25,081 bases of DNA, from assembly GCA_964565665.1 (NCBI GenBank), contig CAZMFZ010000047.1, forward strand, positions 1 to 25,081, given 5' to 3'. Positions 1 through 7,596 of this stretch are shown piece by piece. Position 1 is the stretch's first letter. Each line of letters opens with the position of its first letter. Below the pieces are notes generated by a model, which was not told where the DNA came from, made no database searches, and worked only from the letters and a program-made list of their open reading frames with translations. This DNA comes from CAZMFZ01 sp964565665. Lineage in GTDB: Bacteria > Bacteroidota > Bacteroidia > Cytophagales > UBA9547. The translations under genes and the position numbers were made by a program.

Positions 1-251
1 CAAAAGAAAACTCTTTTGAGAATAAGCATCTTTTGTATTTGAACTCCACCATAGGCTATAGGTATCAACGTAAGGATGGAGGTTTGTTTTTCAAAGCAAA
101 TTTAAATATAATGTCGGGTATTTATGGCCAAGTAGATATAGATGGGAATATTAGGACAAGTGATACATACAGTGGGTGGTTCAAATCTACATGGTTATAC
201 CCTTGGCAAATTATGCCTTGGGGTGGCATTGGAATAGGATATACTTTCTAA
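1..251 (+). CDS. 3' end of an outer-membrane beta-barrel protein (partial)
   Basis: The reading frame is already open at the left edge (first full codon at position 3) and stops with TAA at 249-251, so only about 82 C-terminal residues are visible. They alternate polar and hydrophobic/aromatic residues in strand-like stretches and end in ...WGGIGIGYTF. A final beta-strand with a terminal Phe is the usual C-terminal signature of outer-membrane beta-barrels assembled by the BAM complex. No specific family can be named from this fragment. The first possible start inside the window (TTG at 33) is an artefact of the cut, because the frame is open upstream of it. A hairpin that could terminate transcription follows about 20 bases after the stop. 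Confidence 0.6.
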   Translation, partial: KENSFENKHLLYLNSTIGYRYQRKDGGLFFKANLNIMSGIYGQVDIDGNIRTSDTYSGWFKSTWLYPWQIMPWGGIGIGYTF

Positions 252-271
252 TTAATGTTTATTCTATAAAT

Positions 272-300
272 CTTCCTGAAAGTTTTAAACTTTCGGGAAG
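272..300. terminator. Hairpin between convergent genes, possible bidirectional terminator
   Basis: CTTCCTGAAAG at 272-282 pairs with CTTTCGGGAAG at 290-300 (11 bp, one G-T wobble) around a 7-nt loop, TTTTAAA. It lies between the stop codons of two convergent genes (251 and 310). Neither side has a long T-tract, so termination is inferred from position and stem quality. Confidence 0.55.
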
Positions 301-309
301 ATATATAAC

Positions 310-1068
310 CTACTCTAATCCTTTCAGCCAAGCCACTGTACTTGCCACCAAATCTTTGTCTTTTATCCATCGCAAAGGCTCTTTCTGAATGGCAATTTTG
401 CCACCGAATGTGCCAAATACTTTCAGCATTTCATCTGAAATTATATGAATATCAGCCTTTTTGGGTATTTCTATTTTCCTGCTTATCAGATATGCATATT
501 TTAGTAATCGGCTATTTGCAGTACCTTTTACCAATTTTAATCCATTGTTTTTGGGGTTTGAAATGTCGCGGTCGAAAATCTCGGTATTTGCAATATGAAA
601 ATTATTCTTAAAATCGCTTTCCAGCAATTCTAATTGTTGCTCTTCGGTAGCAAGTAAAGCATATTCTACTTCAAAATAGCCAATTACGTAAAGTGATGGT
701 GGCATTGAAAAATCGCTTCCTTCCAGCATGGCATAAAACAGCACATAATCGCCTTTTTCCAGATTTACCAAGGTTTGCTTGGTGCTGTTACCATCTCCGT
801 AAGTAAATGTTTTGAAATCGGGATCGTCATGTATTGGGCAATTGCGATGGTCTTCTTTGTCTTTTCCCTCTTTGAAATAGTCGATAAACGGCTTGCCAAA
901 TTTCCCTTTTTCTGTAGCATAGGTTTTCACTTTATTAGCATCGAACGCATGGCTACGGTAAAAATATTCGGGAATGGGCAAGAATTCAAAAGTGCCATTT
1001 TTAAAAAGCGGTGAGTAAGTGCCGCCACATATTTTATCTACCCCTACTCTTAAAAGTACTACTTTCAT
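310..1068 (-). CDS. Nmad3-like putative nucleotide modification protein
   Basis: The 252-residue protein starts MKVVLLRVGVD and carries the pattern I associate with the Nmad3 family (nucleotide modification associated domain 3): an N-terminal LLRVGxD strand, CGGTYSPLFKNGTFEFLPIPE, a central PIHDDPDFKTFTYGD segment, LEKGDYVLFYAMLEG, and a C-terminal FGTFGGKIAIQKEPLRW. Nmad domains were defined by comparative genomics in phage and bacterial base-modification loci; their exact chemistry is not known to me. The frame also opens at an ATG at 1086, but the internal ATG at 1068 matches where the conserved domain begins, so I chose it. No signal peptide or membrane segment is visible, so it is probably cytoplasmic. 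It stands alone, convergent with the beta-barrel gene and divergent from the beta-helix gene, with no methyltransferase, DNA polymerase or phage gene nearby. Confidence 0.7.
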   Translation of the reverse strand: MKVVLLRVGVDKICGGTYSPLFKNGTFEFLPIPEYFYRSHAFDANKVKTYATEKGKFGKPFIDYFKEGKDKEDHRNCPIHDDPDFKTFTYGDGNSTKQTLVNLEKGDYVLFYAMLEGSDFSMPPSLYVIGYFEVEYALLATEEQQLELLESDFKNNFHIANTEIFDRDISNPKNNGLKLVKGTANSRLLKYAYLISRKIEIPKKADIHIISDEMLKVFGTFGGKIAIQKEPLRWIKDKDLVASTVAWLKGLE

Positions 1069-1218
1069 AATTACAAAAGCACGCAATCCCGATAGCTATC
1101 AAGACTATTTTTTTAAGTTTAATATCCAAGTATTGGAGTGCGGCAACCCAAGGATATTCATTATTATATTGCTAAGAACAGTTTAGAAGTTCAAATAAAC
1201 GAAATTTCAATTGTCTGA

Positions 1219-1247
1219 TTGAAATAATTGAAATATTTATACATTTT
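1219..1247 (+). promoter_or_regulatory. Candidate Bacteroidota promoter for the beta-helix gene
   Basis: TTG at 1219-1221, an 18-base spacer and TACATTTT at 1240-1247 fit the phylum's TTG-N17-19-TAnnTTTG pattern with one mismatch. The TTG lies in the right arm of a 7-bp inverted repeat (TTTCAAT at 1205-1211, ATTGAAA at 1218-1224). The region is AT-rich, so a chance match is possible. Confidence 0.3.
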
Positions 1248-1321
1248 AGGATTTGCCCAAGCTCCGATTGTACTTTGAAACGATTATCTTGTAAATTACA
1301 ACTCTAACCAAAAGTCGCAAT

Positions 1322-3364
1322 ATGCAAAGGTTTCTACTCTTGAAACTTATCTTCTTATTTATAGCTATTTCAGCCTATCCGCAATTTATATATACTGTCG
1401 ATAGGCTTTCGGATAACAACACCTTGACTGGTGAAGGCCTGGGCGATTCGGGAGATTTGCGATATTGCCTCTCTAAGGCGGGTGAAAATGCAGAAAGTAC
1501 AATCAATTTTGAAGTAGAGGGTATTATTTACCTGAGCGATTCGATTCCTTCTATTAAGAATAAAATCAAGATTGATGCGGAAGATAAAAACATCATCATA
1601 GACGGGCAAAATCAATTTCGAATATTCACTTTCTCCACCGGAAGTGAGGCAAATATTAGGAGAATAAATATGTATAATGGCTACGCCAAATACCCGTCTT
1701 TCGGAGGCGGAGCAATACTAAATGCAGGAAATTTGACACTTGAGGGTTGCAATTTTGCACAAAATCAAAGTGAAGATGGTGGTGGTGCGATTACTAATTT
1801 ACAAAATGGAAAAATATCAGTTACCAAATGTCTTTTTTCTCGCAATAGAGCCACGAGTTTTGGAGGAGGAATGAACAATTTCGGTGGTAATATCACCGTG
1901 CGAGGCTGTAGTTTTGAACAAGATACAAGTGCTGGCTCAGGCGGTGGAATTGCAGATTTTGGCGAATCGGTGATTGCAAATACCATTTTCTTAGAGAATG
2001 GTTCGTATTTCGGTGGGGCGGCCTATAGTGGCGGAAACGATGCTATTAATCACCATATATATAATTGTATATTTTATAATAATGGAGGGAACAATGCCAC
2101 AGCTATACCTGCCATTTACAATGCTTCAATGCTGGTAATGATTAATAATAGTATTTATAGCTACAATGGAGGCGGTATTTTCATAGACAATGCTTTTTCA
2201 AACTTTGTTTCATTATCGATAATTAACAACATTGTAGCAGTTGAAAACACGGAAAACATGAGTTTAGAGGGTAGCATTTTAGGGGTTGCATTTAATAATA
2301 TAATATTTGGCATTACTAATTCCAATATTTCTGATGGGGTAAATGGCAACAGCATTAGCAATTCCATTCCTGAACCCTTATTTTATTCTACGGAAAATCA
2401 GTTTTATCAATCTAAGCTTTCACTTGCCGCTTATAGCTCAGCTATTGATGCAGCACTGATTAGCATTACAGGTTTTTCTATTCCTCAAAATGATATAAAC
2501 GATAGCTTAAGAGATGTAAACCCCGATATTGGAGCGATTGAATTCAGAACTTTAGAGCAAACTATCAGTTTCGAACCGATAGAAGATAAGACATTTTTAG
2601 ACGCTCCTTTTGAAATTATAGCCACCGTTCCATCTCAATTGAAACTGAATTTTTTAGTAAGTGGGGGTGCTATTAGTGTTGGGAAATACGTTTCCATAAC
2701 TGGAGCTGGTGTAATTACCATTACAGCTTTTGTGTGGGCTGATAGATATTATAAAGCCACTTCAGATACAATTTTTATAAATGTTGGCAAAGCCTACCAA
2801 TTTATTCCTATCATCGGCAACCTTACCGACCTTACATTAACTGGACAAAATATGGTAATTTCACTCTCAGGAATTGCAAACTCTGGCTTAGAAGTAAATT
2901 ATAAATTGCAAACTGATACTTTAGGAAAAACTGCCACCATTTCAGGAAATATTCTCAATATTTTTGGGGCAGGAATGGTAACGATTACAGGAACGCAAGA
3001 TGGAAATGAAAACTATAATCCTGCATTTCAATCGGTTTCGTTTCAGGTTTTAAAACTAAATTATATATCTGGAATTGATACCTCTACGGGCGTAAACACA
3101 CTTACTGGCTCAAATACTGCCACTAGAATAAATGAAGACGGGTTTTCTACTTCCATTTCTGTATATCCAAACCCGACCAATGGCGAGTTTTTCATCAGCA
3201 CTTCTAGCCCTACTTGGCTAGAAATTTACACTTTATTCGGAATTAAAATTGAGAAGATTTATATACTAAAAGCACTTCATGTAAAACTTGAACCAAAAGG
3301 ACTTTATCTATTAAGATTTTCAATTGAGGGCAAATCAATCTACAGGAAAATAGTAGTTGAATAG
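1322..3364 (+). CDS. Secreted right-handed beta-helix protein with T9SS sorting tail
   Basis: The 680-residue protein opens with a hydrophobic signal peptide (MQRFLLLKLIFLFIAISA, cleavage around residues 18-21). Residues about 100-340 form irregular beta-helix coils with repeated GGG-A/I-x-N, C-x-F and N-x-x-x-GGG units, as in pectate-lyase-like and polymorphic outer-membrane repeats. A segment SSAIDAA...LRDVNPDIGAIEF at about 372-408 matches the choice-of-anchor Q end of such helices. Residues about 412-578 look like two bacterial Ig-like modules (QTISFEPI... and QFIPIIGN...). Residues about 612-680 match the Por secretion tail: VYPNPTNGEF, then a LYLLRFS strand and a basic KIVVE end. The family is exported through the outer membrane by the type IX system and anchored or released. 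Whether it binds carbohydrate or acts as an adhesin cannot be told. No catalytic motif was recognised. It converges on the GH95 gene with 37 bases between stops. Confidence 0.85.
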   Translation: MQRFLLLKLIFLFIAISAYPQFIYTVDRLSDNNTLTGEGLGDSGDLRYCLSKAGENAESTINFEVEGIIYLSDSIPSIKNKIKIDAEDKNIIIDGQNQFRIFTFSTGSEANIRRINMYNGYAKYPSFGGGAILNAGNLTLEGCNFAQNQSEDGGGAITNLQNGKISVTKCLFSRNRATSFGGGMNNFGGNITVRGCSFEQDTSAGSGGGIADFGESVIANTIFLENGSYFGGAAYSGGNDAINHHIYNCIFYNNGGNNATAIPAIYNASMLVMINNSIYSYNGGGIFIDNAFSNFVSLSIINNIVAVENTENMSLEGSILGVAFNNIIFGITNSNISDGVNGNSISNSIPEPLFYSTENQFYQSKLSLAAYSSAIDAALISITGFSIPQNDINDSLRDVNPDIGAIEFRTLEQTISFEPIEDKTFLDAPFEIIATVPSQLKLNFLVSGGAISVGKYVSITGAGVITITAFVWADRYYKATSDTIFINVGKAYQFIPIIGNLTDLTLTGQNMVISLSGIANSGLEVNYKLQTDTLGKTATISGNILNIFGAGMVTITGTQDGNENYNPAFQSVSFQVLKLNYISGIDTSTGVNTLTGSNTATRINEDGFSTSISVYPNPTNGEFFISTSSPTWLEIYTLFGIKIEKIYILKALHVKLEPKGLYLLRFSIEGKSIYRKIVVE

Positions 3365-3401
3365 GTTTTGCTCTAAAACGCTTGCTATAATTGACTATGG
3401 T

Positions 3402-6002
3402 TTAGAAAATTTTTATTCCCAAATCAATCCCTAAGTCTATGCCAAGCCCTTTCGCCTTGTTGCTATTTTCAGCTTTTATACCACCACTATAGCTAATTGC
3501 ATATTCCTGCCCAGTTTCTGTTTCGAACGATACCAAATCTGGTAGTACTCTTTCAAATGCAATTTTATTGCCTTTGCTGGTAATGCTAGGATTCCCTTTC
3601 AACCTGATAGTGCAAACATTTCCCAAATTCGATTTTACTTTTGTTGCTACTTTTCCATTGCCCCAATTGATGTCGCAAATGAAACCGCCTCTTGCTCGCA
3701 AACCTTTTACATAACCTTCGCCCAATATTGAGGGTTCGGCAGGCAAAAACTCAAGTATATTTTCATGGCTTTGCAATAGCATTTCGGCCACAGCACTGGT
3801 AAATATCATATTGCCATCAATAAAAAAAGGTGGATTGTTTGAAAATAAATTGGGTGAAGTAGATTCAGCTATTTGTTTATTCAGATATTGCAAGGCTTGT
3901 TCGGGCTTGCCCAATCTTGCCCACCAGATGGCAGCCAAAGCATTTCCGTGGCTCGATTTCTTTAATCTAGGCACTTCATTCACCAAACATTGCTCCGCAG
4001 CTTTTGCCATAGTCGGATCTATATTTCTACTTATTTGCGAAGAAGGATAAAGCCCGTACAACTGCGAAACATAGTTTTTAGCAGTTCGAGAAGTTTCATA
4101 ATCTTCGAGCCATTCTTGAATTTCGCCCGACTTGGAATTTACAGGCACAGAAGCCAATTTTCCTAAAGCACTTGAAATGTTTAGCCTGAGTTGAGGTTCA
4201 AATTTGATATTTTCAGATGAAAGTTGGTCGATTGCTTGAATAGTATTGATGAATAAATCGTAAACCAATTGCTGATCCATAGCCGAACCATAAGCCAATT
4301 TTGCTTTAGTTCCATTTGGTTTTTCAAATTCATTTTCTTCTGAAAGTGATGGGCAAACCACTAGTTTTCCTGCATTATTCAATCCTTGAGGTATTTCTAC
4401 CAAATAATCCACTAAAAAAACAGAAGCATTTTTCATGAGTGGAAAAAGCCTTGTTTTGAGCATCGATTTATCACCATGAAATAAATAACTATCGTAAAGT
4501 GAAGTAACAAGCCAAGCCGCTCCCATGGGCGGAATAGATTCTAGCTGATGTGTAGTAGGATAATTGTTGCCATAAATACTAAGAAAATCGTGTGCCACCC
4601 AGCCTTTGTAACCATACATTTTTTGTGCTGCTTCTGTGCCAAATGCGGATGAAGCATCAATCAAATTAAGCAGAGGCTGTCCACATTCCGAAAGGTTGGT
4701 TACATCTGCCAAAGAATATATCAAGGGCAAAGTCCACTCAATTCTGTAGCCGCTTCCAAATTCAGGATTCAAATGTTCATTCCATTTTCCTTGCATATTG
4801 GCCGGAAAAGTGCCTGGTCTTGACGATGAAATAAGCAAATAACGCCCGTATTGAAACAGTAATTCGGTCAAATATTTATCAGCATTGCCATTTTTCACTC
4901 TTTCTATTCGCTTATCTGTGGCCATATCATAGGCTTTGTTGGCTGAAGTAAGGTTAAATTCTACACGATTAAATAGGCTTTTGTAATCTGCAATATGGTT
5001 GGCTTTAAGTTTTAAATAAGATTTGCCCATTGCCTTTAGAAGCGTTTGCTTGGCAAAAAGTGCATGATCTTTGGTTTTAAAATTAGTGGCCGCTGAAATA
5101 TAAAGGGTAAGTGTATCTACATTTTGACAAATTAATTTTCGAGTTTCATTGTCAACTTTTCCTCCCACATGAGCAGCTTTTATTTGAGTTTCAAACAGCA
5201 AACCATTGTCGCTCAATTTTCCCCTTTGTATCAATAATGAAGAATCGAAAGGGCTACGGAAAGTTTCGGCTTCGGCTTCCCTAGAAAGTGAAACAGTGGC
5301 ATTGATGCTATTGGGCCAATTGCAAGTGATACGAACTACAATAATATCATCTACAAAACTGGCAAAAGCCTCGCGAGTAAAAAGTTTTTCGCCCACCTTG
5401 TAATGAACCGTTGTGAGTGCAGAATCGATGTGTAAGTCGCGGTAATAGTCTGATATTTCAGCTTTTTCATCAATATCAGGAAAGTCGATATACACATCAG
5501 CAAGCGATTGGTAAGCGGAAATATTTTGTGGCTTGCCCGTGAGCTTTTGTTCAGCTAATAATTGGGCGTCTTCATTTTTGCCTTCAAATATCAATTTTCT
5601 AATTTCCGCCAAATCTTTAGCTACATCAGCATTGCTAATTTCTACTTTTTTACCACTCCATAGCGATTCTTCATTGAGTTGAATGCGTTCGCGAGCTATG
5701 CCACCAAAAACCATGGCAGCCAAACGACCATTGCCAATGGGCAGGGCTTCGTCCCAACCTTTATTATCAGGATTTCCGTGTACGTGTGTAGAGGCTCCCT
5801 TGGCATAAGGCGTAGAATCGCGTTGCAATGAAGGCTGGGTAAACCATAAAACAAGTGGTGTTTGGTTATAAATACTATCGCCAAACACTTTTGATTTCAC
5901 AGTTTCATTCTCTTTCTTTATTTGCTGTTTATCGCTGCAAGCACTCAAGAACAAGCCGATAAATACGAAGGAAGCGAGAAAATAGAATAAAAATTTTCGC
6001 AT
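3402..6002 (-). CDS. GH95-family (alpha-L-fucosidase-like) lipoprotein with altered active site
   Basis: The 866-residue protein has a lipoprotein signal peptide with lipobox LSAC (Cys22), so it is probably anchored in the outer membrane or periplasm. Residues about 50-340 carry the GH95 N-terminal beta-sandwich hallmark (LPIGNGRLAAMVFGG, RIQLNEESLWSG). The (alpha/alpha)6 barrel follows: GTFPANMQGKWNEHLNP at 398-413, DVTNLSE at 433-439, CPSLSEEN at 550-557, MDQQLVYDLF at 575-584, LYGLYPSSQIS at 648-658, PPFFIDGN at 724-731 and VKGLRARGGF at 765-774. Known GH95 enzymes remove alpha-1,2-L-fucose or related sugars by inversion. By eye, the usual N-x-N pair after the GS-x-Y segment (Asn421/Asn423 in Bifidobacterium AfcA) is replaced by E-W-T at 422-424, and the usual TGWS-x-x-W segment by SSHGNAL. 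Activity is therefore uncertain. The C-terminus ends in a short GIDLGIDLGI repeat. Confidence 0.85.
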   Translation of the reverse strand: MRKFLFYFLASFVFIGLFLSACSDKQQIKKENETVKSKVFGDSIYNQTPLVLWFTQPSLQRDSTPYAKGASTHVHGNPDNKGWDEALPIGNGRLAAMVFGGIARERIQLNEESLWSGKKVEISNADVAKDLAEIRKLIFEGKNEDAQLLAEQKLTGKPQNISAYQSLADVYIDFPDIDEKAEISDYYRDLHIDSALTTVHYKVGEKLFTREAFASFVDDIIVVRITCNWPNSINATVSLSREAEAETFRSPFDSSLLIQRGKLSDNGLLFETQIKAAHVGGKVDNETRKLICQNVDTLTLYISAATNFKTKDHALFAKQTLLKAMGKSYLKLKANHIADYKSLFNRVEFNLTSANKAYDMATDKRIERVKNGNADKYLTELLFQYGRYLLISSSRPGTFPANMQGKWNEHLNPEFGSGYRIEWTLPLIYSLADVTNLSECGQPLLNLIDASSAFGTEAAQKMYGYKGWVAHDFLSIYGNNYPTTHQLESIPPMGAAWLVTSLYDSYLFHGDKSMLKTRLFPLMKNASVFLVDYLVEIPQGLNNAGKLVVCPSLSEENEFEKPNGTKAKLAYGSAMDQQLVYDLFINTIQAIDQLSSENIKFEPQLRLNISSALGKLASVPVNSKSGEIQEWLEDYETSRTAKNYVSQLYGLYPSSQISRNIDPTMAKAAEQCLVNEVPRLKKSSHGNALAAIWWARLGKPEQALQYLNKQIAESTSPNLFSNNPPFFIDGNMIFTSAVAEMLLQSHENILEFLPAEPSILGEGYVKGLRARGGFICDINWGNGKVATKVKSNLGNVCTIRLKGNPSITSKGNKIAFERVLPDLVSFETETGQEYAISYSGGIKAENSNKAKGLGIDLGIDLGIKIF

Positions 6003-6297
6003 GGGTTGAGGGTTTTATAAAGGTTAATACAATTCAGGATACATACTTTGAATGTGTAAACAAGGTTACATTAATAAAAGTCTATATTTCCTTATTAAGG
6101 GATAATAATCAAGAAGATAACAACCTAATTTGAACTAGTAGGATAAATATCAAGACAGGAATAATGAGTGAGGGTGATTAAGCCCACTTTCGTCTTTATG
6201 CAAAGACAAGGTAATTAATACGGGAAATAGCAAAAAAACAATACATTTAAACCATTCTGCTATATTTTTTGTTCGTTCAAGAAAAAACAACCAAAAG

Positions 6298-6861
6298 GTG
6301 AAAAAACCAACCAATTTTGCCCGAACCTGCATTTGCATTATAGCAATTGCAGGATTATTCTCTTTCAAGCCAAATACTAATAAATGGAAACTAAAAAGCG
6401 ATGAATCATTTTTAGTGTTCAATGCCAAAAACCTAGGCCTAAATGTGACGGGTAAAATGGAAGGCATGAAAGTAATAGCCAACTACAATGAGGCCGATAT
6501 TTTTGCTTCTTCATTTATAGGAAGCGTAGAAACAGCCACTATCGATACCAAAAACAGTTTGAGGAATACACATTTAAAGTCAGATGATTATTTTGATGTG
6601 AAAAAATATCCCAAAATAAGTTTCAAATCAAAATCCATAAAAGAGGATGGTGCAACCTTGGCTGTGATTGGCGATTTAACTATAAAAGGGGTAACTAAAG
6701 AGGCCAAAATAAACTTCACAGTGAGAAAAAAACCTGGCATTCATGCTTTTGTAGGCGATATTACCATACAAAGAAAAGACTACGAGCTGGGCATGAGCAG
6801 CACCATTATCATGGCCAATTTGATAAAAGTGAGAATATTTGCCACTTTTATTGAAGAATAA
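6298..6861 (+). CDS. YceI family lipid-binding protein
   Basis: The 187-residue protein has a short basic N-terminus and a hydrophobic signal-like segment (residues about 9-22), then a YceI lipocalin-like barrel: NTNKWKLKSDESFLVFNAKNLGLNVTGKM, GSVETATIDTKNSLRNTHLKSDDYFDVKKYPKISFKS, GDLTIKGVTKEAKINF and IQRKDYELG. YceI proteins bind polyisoprenoid or other amphiphilic molecules in the periplasm; the ligand here is unknown. The frame opens with GTG at 6298, and no other start codon lies between it and the upstream non-coding sequence. AAAAGG overlaps the start, too close to act as a normal ribosome-binding site. The gene is divergent from the GH95 lipoprotein (295 bases between starts) and convergent with a broken nucleotidyltransferase gene. 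Confidence 0.85.
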   Translation: MKKPTNFARTCICIIAIAGLFSFKPNTNKWKLKSDESFLVFNAKNLGLNVTGKMEGMKVIANYNEADIFASSFIGSVETATIDTKNSLRNTHLKSDDYFDVKKYPKISFKSKSIKEDGATLAVIGDLTIKGVTKEAKINFTVRKKPGIHAFVGDITIQRKDYELGMSSTIIMANLIKVRIFATFIEE

Positions 6862-6892
6862 TGACTGGTTATAAATACTATAGCAAATTTAT

Positions 6893-7368
6893 TTAAGATT
6901 TCAATTCAAATATTTTTTTCAACTCCGATACATCGTATTGATCAATTAGTGATTCGTTTCCATTTCTATTTAATGCCATTTTATTCAATATCAAATCCTG
7001 ATAATGAATAATTCTAAATTCCAAGTCGCCATCATTTCTTAAAATACTATTGTAAAAGGCTTTGTCGAAATCAATTGAGGCAGTGAAATTCATTAAATCG
7101 ACCGAATCTTCTACACTTCCAAAAGAGAGGTACAGCTCTTTTTCAAATTCCTCGGGAAGCAACGCCTCTAATCTAGATTTAAAGCCAATAATGCTTCAAT
7201 TACTCTTTTACCATTTTCTACTGAGGGCCTTACAAGAATGTCAATATCAGAAGTAGTGCGTCTCACTCCATAAAAAATAGCAGCGTGACCGCCAATAAAC
7301 ATATATTCTACTTCATACCTGTTAAAACTATGAATTAGTTTTCTATATGGCTCGCTAAGAATACTCAT
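6893..7368 (-). pseudogene. Frameshifted nucleotidyltransferase (DUF6036/AbiEii-like)
   Basis: Two minus-strand frames together make one protein of the expected size (about 155 residues). The first (7368 to 7168) starts MSILSEPYRK and carries the nucleotidyltransferase signature FIGGHAAIFYGVRRTTSDIDILV, with the metal-binding D-x-D (Asp41, Asp43), and then stops at TAG (7168-7170). The second frame (7162 to 6893) has no ATG start and continues the family C-terminus: LPEEFEKEL, SVDLMNFTASIDFDKAF, FRIIHYQDLILNKMA and a basic helix. Its codons upstream of 7162 read IGFKSRLEAL, matching the LGF seen at this point in relatives, so a one-base deletion between about 7170 and 7195 best explains the break. 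A sequencing error would look the same. The start overlaps the stop of a small upstream gene (AGATGAG), suggesting they were one translationally coupled unit. Confidence 0.75.
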
Positions 7369-7532
7369 CTTTTTACTTTTCTAACCACAAAGCCTCTCCA
7401 ATCTTGCTGTCCTTTTCCAAACATTCTTTCTTTAAGAGAATGGTTAATTGCTAATCGCTCCATTCATCCAATTTCTGAAATTCGGCCTCCTTGAATTTCA
7501 AGACATCCTTGATTGGTCTTTTTCACTTTCAT
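7365..7532 (-). pseudogene. Small gene upstream of the nucleotidyltransferase, interrupted by in-frame TGA
   Basis: An ATG at 7532 opens a frame that reads MKVKKTNQGCLEIQGG then RISEIG, meets TGA at 7464-7466, and continues at once with ATG at 7463 for 32 residues (MERLAINHSLKER, MFGKGQQDWRGFVVRKVKR) before TGA at 7365-7367. The downstream half looks like real protein and overlaps the next start in an ATGA arrangement, so I read the whole as a 54-residue gene with one premature stop, for example from TGG. I do not recognise a family. It may be the partner of the nucleotidyltransferase, which is itself frameshifted. Translation restart at the ATG right after the TGA could still yield the 32-residue peptide. 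Confidence 0.5.
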
Positions 7533-7596
7533 TGGATTAATTTTATTAGCCAATTTAATAAAATTTAACTTCGGTATTAAATTTTATTCTTGATAA

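Noticed and set aside
1700..2060. Repeated GGAGG / GGTGG-type motifs as possible DNA tandem repeats
   Set aside because: They come from the Gly-rich turns of the beta-helix coils; spacing and sequence vary too much for a DNA repeat, and it is not a CRISPR array.
6192..6207. GTCTTT-ATGC-AAAGAC hairpin in the GH95/yceI divergent region
   Set aside because: Short 6-bp stem in AT-rich DNA, with no promoter or gene end nearby; not enough to call.
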